Source: Frigididesulfovibrio sp031551885 (GTDB lineage Bacteria; Desulfobacterota; Desulfovibrionia; Desulfovibrionales; Desulfovibrionaceae). Taken from it: a stretch of DNA of 64,000 bases. The position numbers and the translations under genes are program-made. Shown piece after piece: positions 35,453 through 43,444 of this stretch. The notes under the pieces were generated by a model. That model made no database searches. It was not told the DNA's origin and saw only the letters and a list, made by a program, of their open reading frames with translations. Within the stretch, counting starts at the first letter, position 1; each line of letters opens with the position of its first letter. The DNA lies in assembly GCA_031551885.1 (NCBI GenBank), contig JAVBMX010000028.1:1-64000 (forward strand), read 5' to 3'.

Positions 35453-36589
35453 CTATGCGCCCTGCACGGGAAGGGAAGGGCTGGTTTCAGGTTCTTCCTG
35501 CGGAGGCTTTTTACCGAAAACCACCGCCACAAGGATGCTCAATTCATACAGAATAAGCAAGGGGCCGGCCATCAGAAGTTGCGACATAACGTCCGGCGGC
35601 GTGAGAATTGCCGCCACGATAACGCTGGTCAAAATCGCATAGCGCCGGACTTTGCGCATCCAGGCCGCGGTGATGATTCCCATGCGGGAGAGGAAGAACA
35701 CGAAAAGCGGCATTTCGAAAATGAAGCCGAAGGCCACAACAAGCTGCAGCACGAAAGAAAGGCTGTCTTCCATTTTGAGCATCGATCGGATGTGCTCGGA
35801 ATTATAGCTCATCAGAAAATCGAAGACGAACGGAAGCGAGACGTAGTAACAAAAAGCCGCTCCGGAAAGGAAAAACAGCGCGGAAAAGAAGGAAAGCGGC
35901 AGCAGGTAGATTTTTTCTTCCTTATGCAGCCCGGGTGCGACAAAACTCCAGATCTGCCAAAAAATCAGGGGCGAGGTGAGAAACAGACCCGCTACGAACG
36001 CGACTTTCATGTAGCAGAAAAACGCCTCGGTCGGGTGGGTGAAGTTCAGTTCCTGGCGGGCCGCCGGCAGGGCCTGGTACAGCGGCTCCATCATAAGGTG
36101 GAACATGGGTTCGGCCCAGGCCCAGCAGACGCAGAAGCCGACCAAAATGAACAGAAAGATGTAGCAGAGCCGTTTGCGCAGCTCGGTCAGGTGATCCCGC
36201 AGGGTCATGGGGCGGTCTTTGTCTTCCTCGTCCTCGTCGCCGTCATCTTCTTCGTCTTCGTCCGGTTCCTCGGAAAAGGTGGAAGAGTCGACGGTCGCGC
36301 TCTCTTTTGGTTTTTCCTCGCCGGCCTGCGGCTCTTCGTCGTCGGGAGAGAGGTCGTCGGCGTTTTCCGTCGTGTCGGCCTTGTCGGCGTCGGTTTCGGG
36401 AGTCGAATCGGTCGTCGGGGGGGCTTCCGTATCGAGAACGGCGCCCGCATCGCCGGAGGTGTCGCCGGATGAAGGAGAATCTTCTTCCTGTTTCGGCTCA
36501 TCCGCGCCGGTGGGCGCGTCGCCTGTCGGAACGGCGACTTCTTCCGCCGGAGAGGAACTTTTCGAGTCGGTGGAGGGCGACTTGCTCAT
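35453..36589 (-). CDS. tatC: TatC with a 125-residue acidic N-terminal extension
   Basis: Twin-arginine translocase subunit that binds Tat signal peptides. The family part starts at Met128 with MTLRDHLTELRKRL and has six helices, with FTHPTEAFFCYMKVAF, FVAPGLHKEEK, FGFIFEMPLFVFFL and ILTPPDVMSQLLMAGPL. Before it lie 127 residues rich in Asp, Glu, Ser, Thr and Pro, with a run of almost only acidic residues at about 108-124. ATG 36589 overlaps the tatB stop, supporting the long form; Met128 (36208) would give a standard-size protein but has only a distant GAGGAAG. Substrates here likely include periplasmic redox enzymes. Confidence 0.93.
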   Translation of the reverse strand: MSKSPSTDSKSSSPAEEVAVPTGDAPTGADEPKQEEDSPSSGDTSGDAGAVLDTEAPPTTDSTPETDADKADTTENADDLSPDDEEPQAGEEKPKESATVDSSTFSEEPDEDEEDDGDEDEEDKDRPMTLRDHLTELRKRLCYIFLFILVGFCVCWAWAEPMFHLMMEPLYQALPAARQELNFTHPTEAFFCYMKVAFVAGLFLTSPLIFWQIWSFVAPGLHKEEKIYLLPLSFFSALFFLSGAAFCYYVSLPFVFDFLMSYNSEHIRSMLKMEDSLSFVLQLVVAFGFIFEMPLFVFFLSRMGIITAAWMRKVRRYAILTSVIVAAILTPPDVMSQLLMAGPLLILYELSILVAVVFGKKPPQEEPETSPSLPVQGA

Positions 36590-36924
36590 GCCTTGTCCCT
36601 TTCGACGGAGGAGGCGGAAGCGGGGTGCGCTTCGGCGGCTTCAGGAGCTTCAGGCGCGGCAACCTCAGTCGCCGCTTTGGCGGCTTCGGCTTTGCGGGCT
36701 TCCACCTCCCGGCGTTTTTTGGCCTTTTCTTCTTTCTGGCGCTGCCGGTATTCCTCCTGGTTGATCTCCAGGTTCATGGTGCGCTGAAAGTCGGTGCTGA
36801 CCCGGCGCACATCACCCATGACCTTGGTGAAGGTGCGGATCAACTTGGGCAGTTGATCCGGCCCCAGCACCAAAACAGCCACCAGAAGGATGACGAGAAA
36901 TTCCATGGAACCGATGCCGAACAT
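36586..36924 (-). CDS. tatB: Sec-independent translocase protein TatB
   Basis: A 112-residue single-pass membrane protein: MFGIGSMEFLVILLVAVLVLGPDQLPKL contains the transmembrane helix, the Phe-Gly hinge equivalent and the amphipathic helix start with Gly-Pro. An amphipathic, then strongly charged Lys/Glu/Ala helix follows. The Glu in the membrane segment (Glu8, SMEFL) is a TatB mark. It overlaps tatC by 4 bases (ATGA). No TatA gene is in this window. Confidence 0.92.
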   Translation of the reverse strand: MFGIGSMEFLVILLVAVLVLGPDQLPKLIRTFTKVMGDVRRVSTDFQRTMNLEINQEEYRQRQKEEKAKKRREVEARKAEAAKAATEVAAPEAPEAAEAHPASASSVERDKA

Positions 36925-36978
36925 GGGAACCCAGCCTTACGACGGTTTGAAGGGATATTGCGAAGCGCGGCCCGGCCG

Positions 36979-38520
36979 CTATTCCCACTCGATGGTCGCC
37001 GGCGGCTTGGAGGAAATGTCGTAGACCACCCGGTTCACGCCTTTGACTTCGCCGATGATGCGCCCGGCCATGCCGGCCAGCACCTCGGCGGGCAAACGGG
37101 ACCAATCGGCCGTCATGGCGTCCACACTGTCCACCACCCGCAGGGCAACCACGTTTTCGTAGGTGCGTGCGTCTCCCATAACACCGACGGTCCGCAGGGG
37201 CAACAACACGGCAAAGCCTTGCCAGACCTTATGGTACCAGCCGGAAGAACGCAGTTCCTGCTGCACGATGTGGTCCGCCGCGCGCAGCACGGCCAGGCGT
37301 TCTTCGGTCACATCGCCGAGAACCCGCACGGCCAGGCCGGGGCCGGGGAAAGGGTGCCTGCGGATGACTTCGTCGGGCAGGCCCAGCTCTTTGCCCACGG
37401 CGCGCACTTCATCTTTGAACAGTTCGCGCAGGGGTTCGATGAGCTTGAGGGCCATTTTTTCCGGTAGGCCGCCCACGTTGTGGTGACTTTTGATGACCAC
37501 GCCCTTGGGCGAATACGACTCGATGACGTCCGGATAAATGGTGCCCTGGCCCAGGAAGGCCACGCCGGGAATATTTTTGGCTTCCCGCTCGAACAACTCG
37601 ATGAAGGCATAGCCGATGATTTTGCGCTTTTCTTCCGGGTCTTCCACCCCGGCCAGCCGACCGAGGAAAAGCTCCCGAGCGTTTACGTGGTGCAGGTTCA
37701 GGCCGGGCAGGTGCTTGTTGAGCATGGTGATCACGTCTTCGGCCTCGTTATGACGCATCAGGCCATGATCCACAAAAATGCAGTGCAGTTGTTTGCCCAG
37801 GGCCCGGTGCAGGATGGCCGCGACCACCGTGGAATCGATACCCCCGGAGAGGGCCAGAACCACGTTTTTGTCGCCGACCTTGGCCCGGGTTTCGGCAATG
37901 GTCCGCTCCACGAAAGAGCTCATGCTCCAGTCGGCCGAGAGCCCGGCGACGCCGAACAGGAAGTTTTGCAGGATGGCCGCGCCGTTCGCGCTGTGGTGCA
38001 CTTCCGGGTGAAACTGCACGGCGTAAATCTTGCGACCTTCATCGGCCATGGCCGCCATGTCCAGGGTGGGGGTGGAGGCGGTGACCGCAAACCCGGCGGG
38101 CAGGGCCGTAACCCGATCGCCGTGGGACATCCAGACGGTGAAGGGGCCGCGCTCGATGCCCTTGAACAGGGGCGAGTCGCCCGCGAGGGTCAGCTTGGCC
38201 GGGCCGTATTCCCGATCGGTGGCGGCAGCGAGCCCGCCGCCCAGTTCATGGGCCAGCAACTGCATGCCGTAGCAGATGCCCAGCACGGGCACGCCCAGCT
38301 TGAGAATCTGCGGGTTGAGGGTCGGGGAGCCGGGTTCGCCCACGCTGTCCGGCCCGCCGGAGAGAATGACCGCTTCGGGGGCGGATTCGGCGATTTGCTC
38401 GGCCGTGGCGGTACAGGGAAGAATTTCCGAATACACCCCGGCTTCGCGTACGCGACGGGCGATAAGCTGGGTGTATTGCGAACCGAAATCGACGATCAGG
38501 ACTTTGGAGTATGATGACAT
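36979..38520 (-). CDS. guaA: GMP synthase (glutamine-hydrolysing)
   Basis: Converts XMP to GMP with glutamine and ATP. The class I amidotransferase domain has the nucleophile Cys83 in LGICYGMQLLAHELGG and the His-Glu pair in QFHPEVHHS. The ATP-pyrophosphatase domain has the P-loop LALSGGIDSTVVA, and the dimerisation domain ends NRVVYDISSKPPATIEWE, the invariant GuaA C-terminus. Length is 513 residues. It lies 63 bases after guaB and 54 bases before tatB on the minus strand. Confidence 0.98.
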   Translation of the reverse strand: MSSYSKVLIVDFGSQYTQLIARRVREAGVYSEILPCTATAEQIAESAPEAVILSGGPDSVGEPGSPTLNPQILKLGVPVLGICYGMQLLAHELGGGLAAATDREYGPAKLTLAGDSPLFKGIERGPFTVWMSHGDRVTALPAGFAVTASTPTLDMAAMADEGRKIYAVQFHPEVHHSANGAAILQNFLFGVAGLSADWSMSSFVERTIAETRAKVGDKNVVLALSGGIDSTVVAAILHRALGKQLHCIFVDHGLMRHNEAEDVITMLNKHLPGLNLHHVNARELFLGRLAGVEDPEEKRKIIGYAFIELFEREAKNIPGVAFLGQGTIYPDVIESYSPKGVVIKSHHNVGGLPEKMALKLIEPLRELFKDEVRAVGKELGLPDEVIRRHPFPGPGLAVRVLGDVTEERLAVLRAADHIVQQELRSSGWYHKVWQGFAVLLPLRTVGVMGDARTYENVVALRVVDSVDAMTADWSRLPAEVLAGMAGRIIGEVKGVNRVVYDISSKPPATIEWE

Positions 38521-38583
38521 GGGCGTTCCGTCTGCAAAACGTTGTACGGCGAAATCAGGGCCGATGAAGGACTTTTCCGGGCA

Positions 38584-40044
38584 TCAGCCCTTGTCCACCT
38601 GGTAGTTGGGGGCTTCCTTGGTGATGATCACGTCGTGCACGTGGCTTTCGCGCAGGCCGGCCGGAGAGATTTCCGTCAGGCGGGCCTTGTCGCGCAGTTC
38701 GGCCAGATCGGCCGCGCCCACGTACCCCATGCCGGAGCGCAGGCCGCCCACGAGCTGGTACAGGCTCTCGGCCACCGGCCCTTTGTAGGGCACGCGTCCG
38801 ACGATGCCTTCCGGCACCAATTTTTTGCTTTTTTCCTGGAAGTAGCGATCCGAGCTGCCTTCCTTCATGGCGTCGATGGAGCCCATGCCGCGATAAATCT
38901 TGTAGGTGCGGCCCTGGTACAGAATGGTTTCGCCGGGGCTTTCCTCGCTGCCGGCGAACAAGCCGCCGATCATCACGCTGTGCGCGCCCACGGCCATGGC
39001 TTTGACCACGTCGCCGGAGTACTTGATGCCGCCGTCGGCAATGACGCAACGGTCCATTTCTTTGGCGGCCCGGACGGCCTCCATGACGGCGGTAATTTGG
39101 GGAACGCCCACGCCCGCGACAATCCGGGTGGTGCAGATCGAGCCGGGGCCGATGCCCACTTTCACGGTATCCGCGCCGGCCTTGAGCAGGGCCTTGGCCC
39201 CGTCATAGGTGCCGATGTTGCCCGCCGCAAGCGGCGTGCCGGGGAAGGCGGCTTTAACCTCGGCCACGGCCCTGAGCACGTTGGCCGAATGCCCGTGGGC
39301 GGAGTCGAGCACCAGAATATCCACGCCGGCCTGGACAAGGGCCTCGGCCCGGGGCAGGCAATCCGCGCCCACTCCGATGGCCCCGCCGACCCGCAGACGG
39401 CCTTGCTCGTCTTTGCAGGAGTTGGGATATTTTTTGATTTTATCGATGTCCTTCATGGTGATGAGGCCGCACAGACGTTTGTCGGCGTCCACCACGAGAA
39501 GTTTTTCAATGCGGTTTTTGTGCAGGTGTTCCTTGGCCTGTTCCAGGGTCGTGCCTTCGGGCACGGTGATCAGCCGGCGGCTGGTCATGACTTCTTTGAC
39601 CTTGGTGGCCGCGGGATCGGTGACAAAGCGCACGTCGCGGTTGGTCAGGATGCCGGCGAGCTTTTGGCCGCGCACCACAGGCAGGCCGGAGACGCGGAAA
39701 TCGCGCATGAGATCCAGGGCTTTTTGCACCGTGTCGTTGGGGTTGACCGTGACCGGCGCGGTAATCATGCCGCTTTCGGATTTTTTGACCCGTTCGACCT
39801 CAAGCTGCTGGATATGAATGGGAACATTCTTGTGGACGATGCCGATGCCGCCGTTTCTGGCCATGGAAACGGCCATTTCCGACTCCGTCACCGTATCCAT
39901 GGCGGCGGAAACCAGCGGAATGTTCAGTTTGATTTGGGGAGTGAGCCAGGAGGAGACATCCACCATGTCCGGAGTGATTTCGGAATGGCCGGGCAGCAGG
40001 AGAACGTCGTCAAAGGTAAGCCCTTTGCCCACAATGGTACTCAT
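38584..40044 (-). CDS. guaB: IMP dehydrogenase
   Basis: NAD-dependent oxidation of IMP to XMP, first step of the guanine branch. The start STIVGKGLTFDDVLLLPGHS, two CBS domains (about 95-205, with KSESGMITAPVTVNPNDTVQ and MTSRRLITVPEGTTLEQA), the catalytic loop GPGSICTTRIVAGVG (Cys near 303) and the flap region MGSIDAMKEGSSDRYFQ are all present. Length is 486 residues. ATG 40044 has GAGG about 6 bases upstream; in-frame codons further up run through the leader and promoter and are rejected. Confidence 0.98.
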   Translation of the reverse strand: MSTIVGKGLTFDDVLLLPGHSEITPDMVDVSSWLTPQIKLNIPLVSAAMDTVTESEMAVSMARNGGIGIVHKNVPIHIQQLEVERVKKSESGMITAPVTVNPNDTVQKALDLMRDFRVSGLPVVRGQKLAGILTNRDVRFVTDPAATKVKEVMTSRRLITVPEGTTLEQAKEHLHKNRIEKLLVVDADKRLCGLITMKDIDKIKKYPNSCKDEQGRLRVGGAIGVGADCLPRAEALVQAGVDILVLDSAHGHSANVLRAVAEVKAAFPGTPLAAGNIGTYDGAKALLKAGADTVKVGIGPGSICTTRIVAGVGVPQITAVMEAVRAAKEMDRCVIADGGIKYSGDVVKAMAVGAHSVMIGGLFAGSEESPGETILYQGRTYKIYRGMGSIDAMKEGSSDRYFQEKSKKLVPEGIVGRVPYKGPVAESLYQLVGGLRSGMGYVGAADLAELRDKARLTEISPAGLRESHVHDVIITKEAPNYQVDKG

Positions 40045-40260
40045 GAAAAGCCTCGATTCGTAACGGCGCTGGTTCAAGGCCGGCGGACACCCTGCGCGCG
40101 AGAGGGCGCCGAAGGGACGCCGGATTTCCGTGCGGAGAGGCCGGCGCCCGGCGGCGGAAAAATGCCGCCGTGGAATCGGTTTATCTACCGCGCCTACCGC
40201 TTTCCTGTCAACCTGGGTTACGACTTGGAACCGGCGGGACACGTCGCCGGGCATTGAAAA
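40045..40260 (-). other. guaBA leader region
   Basis: About 140 bases of GC-rich leader between the predicted start of transcription (near 40175) and guaB. It contains several possible hairpins, for example GGCGGCA/CCGCCGCC-type around 40150-40170. No known riboswitch core was recognised. No gene is supported. Confidence 0.4.
40182..40211 (-). promoter_or_regulatory. Sigma-70-type promoter of the guaBA operon
   Basis: On the minus strand a consensus -35 TTGACA (40211-40206) is followed after 18 bases by TAGATA (40187-40182) as a weak -10. It is placed about 140 bases before guaB with no other promoter-like pair nearer. Confidence 0.5.
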
Positions 40261-40289
40261 GCCCCAAAGCGGCGGAACCGCTTTGGGGC
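40257..40289 (-). terminator. Rho-independent terminator of the ccm operon
   Basis: GCCCCAAAGCGG (40261-40272) pairs perfectly with CCGCTTTGGGGC (40278-40289) across a 5-base loop; on the minus strand TTTT follows (40260-40257). It lies just after the TPR gene stop at 40325 and separates ccm from guaBA. Confidence 0.8.
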
Positions 40290-40324
40290 GACAAGGGGAG
40301 CGGGAGACGGAACTCCGCACGTGA

Positions 40325-40939
40325 TTATTTCGCCAGTTCCGCTTTGGCCTGGGCGATCGTGTCGGCGTCGGCGTCGGGTGAGGCGATGAGGGCTTCCAGC
40401 TGTTTTTTGGCGTCATCCGGGCGATTCAGATGGTATTTATAGAGCACGGCCAGATTGAAACGGGCCGCGGGCTCATCGCGCAGTTCCAACAGGTCCTCAA
40501 AAACCGTGGCCGCTTCCTGGGCGTTGCCCAGCCGGAACAGGCTGATGCCCAGCATGTAGCGCGGCCGGGTGTCGGCCGGGGCGGCGACCACCGCGCGGGA
40601 AAGGAAGAAGCGGGCGCGGTCCCATTCCTTGGCTTCCATGAACAAGCCGCCGATTTCCACAAGCAGGTCGGGGTTCTTGGGCTCGGCCTGCAGTCGGGCC
40701 ATAAGTTTGCCCAAGTCGTCTGTTTGTTTTTCGGAGAGAGCGAAACCCATGCCCATACTCGGCTCGGGAGCATCTGAGGGGGCGTCGCGGCGGGCCTGCG
40801 GGGTGGAGGCCGTGGAGAGGTCTTCGACCAGCGAGCCGTGGCTGAAGCGATAGTCCAAAGCGGCGTAGAGCATGGCACCCAAGCCGAGAACGAGCAGGCC
40901 GAGCAGGCCCATGCGCAGGGAAAGAGGCGGAAGGCTCAT
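40325..40939 (-). CDS. TPR protein at the end of the ccm cluster (CcmI/NrfG-like)
   Basis: A 204-residue protein with one N-terminal membrane helix (about 10-30, LGLLVLGLGAMLYAALDYRF) and a periplasmic part with about three tetratricopeptide repeats from residue 85 (LLVEIGGLFMEAKEWDRARFFL, PRYMLGISLFRLGNAQEAATVF, ARFNLAVLYKYHLNRPDDAKK). This is the layout of CcmI/NrfG-type apocytochrome chaperones, which hold the C-terminus of the apoprotein during heme attachment. ATG 40939 overlaps the ccmD stop (ATGA) and has GGAG upstream. In a Ccm system with no visible CcmH it may stand in for part of the apocytochrome-handling role; that is inference. Confidence 0.75.
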   Translation of the reverse strand: MSLPPLSLRMGLLGLLVLGLGAMLYAALDYRFSHGSLVEDLSTASTPQARRDAPSDAPEPSMGMGFALSEKQTDDLGKLMARLQAEPKNPDLLVEIGGLFMEAKEWDRARFFLSRAVVAAPADTRPRYMLGISLFRLGNAQEAATVFEDLLELRDEPAARFNLAVLYKYHLNRPDDAKKQLEALIASPDADADTIAQAKAELAK

Positions 40940-41079
40940 TGTTCTTTCTCCATTGTGGATTCCAGGCGGGCGAGGCGGCGGGCGAGTTCGCGCTGCCGCA
41001 AAGAAAGACGGAACAAATACAGGCCCAGGCCGATCCAGGCGGCCGCGCCGGCGTACATGACCCAATCAAGATCGTTCAT
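40936..41079 (-). CDS. ccmD: CcmD-like small membrane protein
   Basis: A 47-residue protein with one membrane helix (about 6-25, WVMYAGAAAWIGLGLYLF) followed by a basic amphipathic tail RLSLRQRELARRLARLE, the size and charge pattern of CcmD. In Ccm systems CcmD joins CcmABC and releases holo-CcmE. AAGGAG lies 7 bases before ATG 41079. It is separated from ccmC by 334 bases with hairpins, which is unusual, and overlaps the TPR gene by 4 bases. Confidence 0.8.
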   Translation of the reverse strand: MNDLDWVMYAGAAAWIGLGLYLFRLSLRQRELARRLARLESTMEKEQ

Positions 41080-41298
41080 GATGTGCTCCTTTATACTTTG
41101 GGGCTTAAACAGAGCTGCAGAGGGTATTCCTCTGCATAGCTCGCGAGGAGATAAGTCCGGTGTCATCTCAAGCCTTGCGGCACCAACCCCCGGCAGGGGA
41201 AGTGAGCCAGAGCCGCCATGGTCGGCCGGTCGACAATGCTCACGCGATGTGAAAAGGCTGCCTCGCATCGGCGCGATCGGCACCCTGCACCCCTCATC

Positions 41299-41340
41299 GG
41301 GTCTTGGACGTGTCCGCTGCGCGGATCACGTCCAAGACCC
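41299..41340. repeat. 19-bp stem-loop in the ccmC-ccmD gap
   Basis: The arm GGGTCTTGGACGTG plus TCCGC (41299-41317) pairs with GCGGA plus CACGTCCAAGACCC (41321-41340) with one bulged T and a 3-base loop. No T run on either side, so it is not a standard terminator. Confidence 0.7.
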
Positions 41341-41349
41341 CAATGGGGT

Positions 41350-41396
41350 CAAGGGGATTGAATCCCCTTGCGGGGAGGTTTGGAGGGGTGGAACCC
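41350..41396. repeat. AAGGGG/CCCCTT and GGGG/CCCC hairpins
   Basis: CAAGGGGAT/ATCCCCTTG (41350-41370) is a perfect small hairpin with loop TGA; GGGGTGGAACCCC (41384-41396) is a second. They resemble the hairpin 905-925 in another gap, suggesting a second, simpler dispersed family. Confidence 0.5.
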
Positions 41397-41413
41397 CGCC
41401 AAAAGAATCCAAT

Positions 41414-42106
41414 CTAATTTTCTTCCCGTGCGAGGCGGGCGGCCGCCAGGCCGGCAACGGCCCGTTCCTGCTTGGCCAGGAAATAGCGAAACGTGGTCAA
41501 GGCGGTCCAGAACAGGCCGAACAGCAACACCGAAGCGATGACCGCGATTTTCATGTCCGGGTCAAGACCCCCTTCTTTGGAGGCGAAGACCGCCGGGTGG
41601 ATGGAGCGCCACAGTCTGGCCGAGAAAAACACCAAGGGAACGTCCAGGAAGGCGGCAATGCCGACCACGGCGCAGATGTTGCGTCGACGGTTTTCCGGCA
41701 GATCCAGGCGGCGGACGATGAGGTAGCCCGCGTAAACGAACCACATGATCAGGGTGGTGGTCAGACGTGGGTCCCAAGTCCACCAGACGCCCCAGGAACG
41801 CTTGGCCCAGATGGACCCGGTGACCAGGGCCAGACCGGCCAGGACGACGCCTGTTTCGGCTGCGGCCCCGGCAAGCAGATCCCAGCGCGGTTTTTTGCCG
41901 GTCAGGTAGAGGATGCTCGCGACAAACACCGTGAAAAAGCTGATCAGCGCCCACCAAGCCAAGGGCAGGTGCAGATAGAATATTTTCTGGATCACGCCGG
42001 TTTCCGCCGCGATGGGGGCGAAGCGGAAAATCAGCCACTGGCAGGCGGCCAGGGCCAGGCCGGCGACCAGGGCCAGAGCGGGGAAGCAGGGGGAATGTTT
42101 GGACAT
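41414..42106 (-). CDS. ccmC: Cytochrome c maturation protein CcmC
   Basis: Heme-handling membrane protein that loads heme onto CcmE. Six helices are predicted in 230 residues. The tryptophan-rich periplasmic motif is WGVWWTWDPRLTTTLIMW (near 104-121), flanked by histidines in KIFYLHLPLAWW and RSIHPAVF that ligate heme. The start ATG is only 3 bases after the ccmB stop, so translation is coupled. Downstream on the strand comes a 334-base gap before ccmD. Confidence 0.95.
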   Translation of the reverse strand: MSKHSPCFPALALVAGLALAACQWLIFRFAPIAAETGVIQKIFYLHLPLAWWALISFFTVFVASILYLTGKKPRWDLLAGAAAETGVVLAGLALVTGSIWAKRSWGVWWTWDPRLTTTLIMWFVYAGYLIVRRLDLPENRRRNICAVVGIAAFLDVPLVFFSARLWRSIHPAVFASKEGGLDPDMKIAVIASVLLFGLFWTALTTFRYFLAKQERAVAGLAAARLAREEN

Positions 42107-42109
42107 ACG

Positions 42110-42784
42110 CTACTCTTCGGCGTTGTAGATATGGGGGAAGAGCACCAGCGCCGCGGCGATGAAAATGCCGTCAAAGGCCGGGGCCAGAATGAACCAGCCG
42201 GATTCCGACTCTTCCATGACTCCGGAAAAAGCCGCCGCGCCCAAGCGAATGCCGGCCAAAAACAGCGGCGTGAGCAGCGGGAAAAGGATGATGCCCAGCA
42301 ACGATTCGCGGCTGGATTGCCCCTGCGACAGCGCGCCCAAGAGCGAGCCCAGGGACGCGATGCCGACGTCGACCAGCAGAAGCATGGCCAGCCCCGTCGT
42401 CCAGAGGGGCGAAAGGCTTTGCCCTAGGAAAACGGCCGAGGCGGGCAGAAACACGGCCTGCGAAACCAGCAGTACGAGCAGGCCGGCCACGGCCTTGCCC
42501 AGCCAGACAGCCTGGGGCGGGCAGGGGGCGCAGAGCAGCCCGAAGCGCGGGCCGCCTTCCTCGTAGCCGTACAAGGTGCTGAAGATCAGCACCTGGCAAA
42601 AGGCCGAGGCCATCCAGAACACGGCCGCCACCGCCTGGGGGGAAACCTTTTCCCCGGTTTTCCCGGCCAAGCTGAACAGGAAGATCAGCAACAGGCCAAG
42701 CAGCAGAGCCTGGGCCGGGCCGAAACCGCGTCCGAAAATAAGGCGCAGGTCCTTGCGGGCGATGAGAAGGGCGGCGCGGAACAT
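42110..42784 (-). CDS. ccmB: Cytochrome c maturation ABC permease CcmB
   Basis: Six-helix membrane subunit of the CcmAB ABC transporter, which uses ATP to release heme-loaded CcmE from CcmC. Marks are LLIARKDLRLIFGRGFG at the N-terminus, FWMASAFCQVLIFSTLYGYEE, a central GLLCAPCPPQAVWLGKAV and LLGIILFPLLTPLFLAGI. Length is 224 residues. Its ATG shares one base with the ccmA stop. Confidence 0.93.
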   Translation of the reverse strand: MFRAALLIARKDLRLIFGRGFGPAQALLLGLLLIFLFSLAGKTGEKVSPQAVAAVFWMASAFCQVLIFSTLYGYEEGGPRFGLLCAPCPPQAVWLGKAVAGLLVLLVSQAVFLPASAVFLGQSLSPLWTTGLAMLLLVDVGIASLGSLLGALSQGQSSRESLLGIILFPLLTPLFLAGIRLGAAAFSGVMEESESGWFILAPAFDGIFIAAALVLFPHIYNAEE

Positions 42785-43443
42785 CAGGCGTTCCCCTCCT
42801 TTTCCCGCGTCCGTTCTTGGGCGGAGTCCGAAGGGGGGCCGTCCAAAAGTCGCTTTTTCTCCAGGCGTACGGCCCGGTCGGCGTGGCGTATGTCGGCTTC
42901 CGGGGTGTGGGTGATCCAGACAACCCCCGCGCCGCGTTTTTTTGCCGCCGCGACCGCTTCGTGCAGCATGGCCGTCGAGCGGGTGTCCAGCCCGGTGGCC
43001 GGCTCGTCCAAAAGCAGGATGTCCGGCTCGAGCAGAAAGACCCTGGCCAAATCCAGGCGCTGGGCCATACCCCGGGAAAAGGACGCGGCCGGTTCTTCGG
43101 CAAAGGCGGTCAATTCCACGGCCTTTAAGGCGTTGAGGGCGTCGGCGTCGGAGATGGGGCGCTTATTCAGGGCACTCCAGAAGTGCAGGTTTTCCAAGGC
43201 GGAAAGCCGGGGATAGATGCATCTCTGGTGCCCGATGCGCCCGACGTGCGCTTCCGGTCGGTGGGTGACGCCGCCCGCGCCGGGAGAAAGCAAACCCGCC
43301 ATGACCTGCATCAGGGTGGATTTGCCCGCGCCGTTGCGGCCGAGCAGCAGCACCACTTCGCCGGGTTGGAGGCGGAAGTCCACATCCTTGAAGATCAGTC
43401 TGTCTCCATAGGAACGGGAAACTTTCTCCAGGTGCAGCAGCAT
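42784..43443 (-). CDS. ccmA: Cytochrome c maturation ABC ATPase CcmA
   Basis: ATP-binding subunit paired with CcmB. Walker A is GRNGAGKST near residues 34-42, the ABC signature is the variant SFSRGMAQRLDLAR and Walker B is LLLDEPATGLD, then the switch His in WITHTPE. Length is 219 residues from ATG 43443, which follows the ccmF stop by one base; AAAGGA within the end of ccmF is the likely Shine-Dalgarno. Confidence 0.95.
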   Translation of the reverse strand: MLLHLEKVSRSYGDRLIFKDVDFRLQPGEVVLLLGRNGAGKSTLMQVMAGLLSPGAGGVTHRPEAHVGRIGHQRCIYPRLSALENLHFWSALNKRPISDADALNALKAVELTAFAEEPAASFSRGMAQRLDLARVFLLEPDILLLDEPATGLDTRSTAMLHEAVAAAKKRGAGVVWITHTPEADIRHADRAVRLEKKRLLDGPPSDSAQERTREKEGNA

Positions 43444-43444
43444 G

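Larger units (their letters stand above)
41080..41413. other. Intergenic region between ccmC and ccmD with several hairpins
   Basis: No gene is supported. Contents: a long stem-loop (41299-41340), AAGGGG-type hairpins (41350-41400), and CAGAGG/CCTCTG (near 41116-41130). It interrupts an otherwise tight ccm operon and could hold a separate promoter for ccmD and the TPR gene, though none was identified with confidence. Confidence 0.6.

Noticed and set aside
38542..40257. Plus-strand frame of about 570 codons opposite guaB
   Set aside because: Composition is Gly/His/Ala-biased and it crosses the guaB promoter; guaB is certain.
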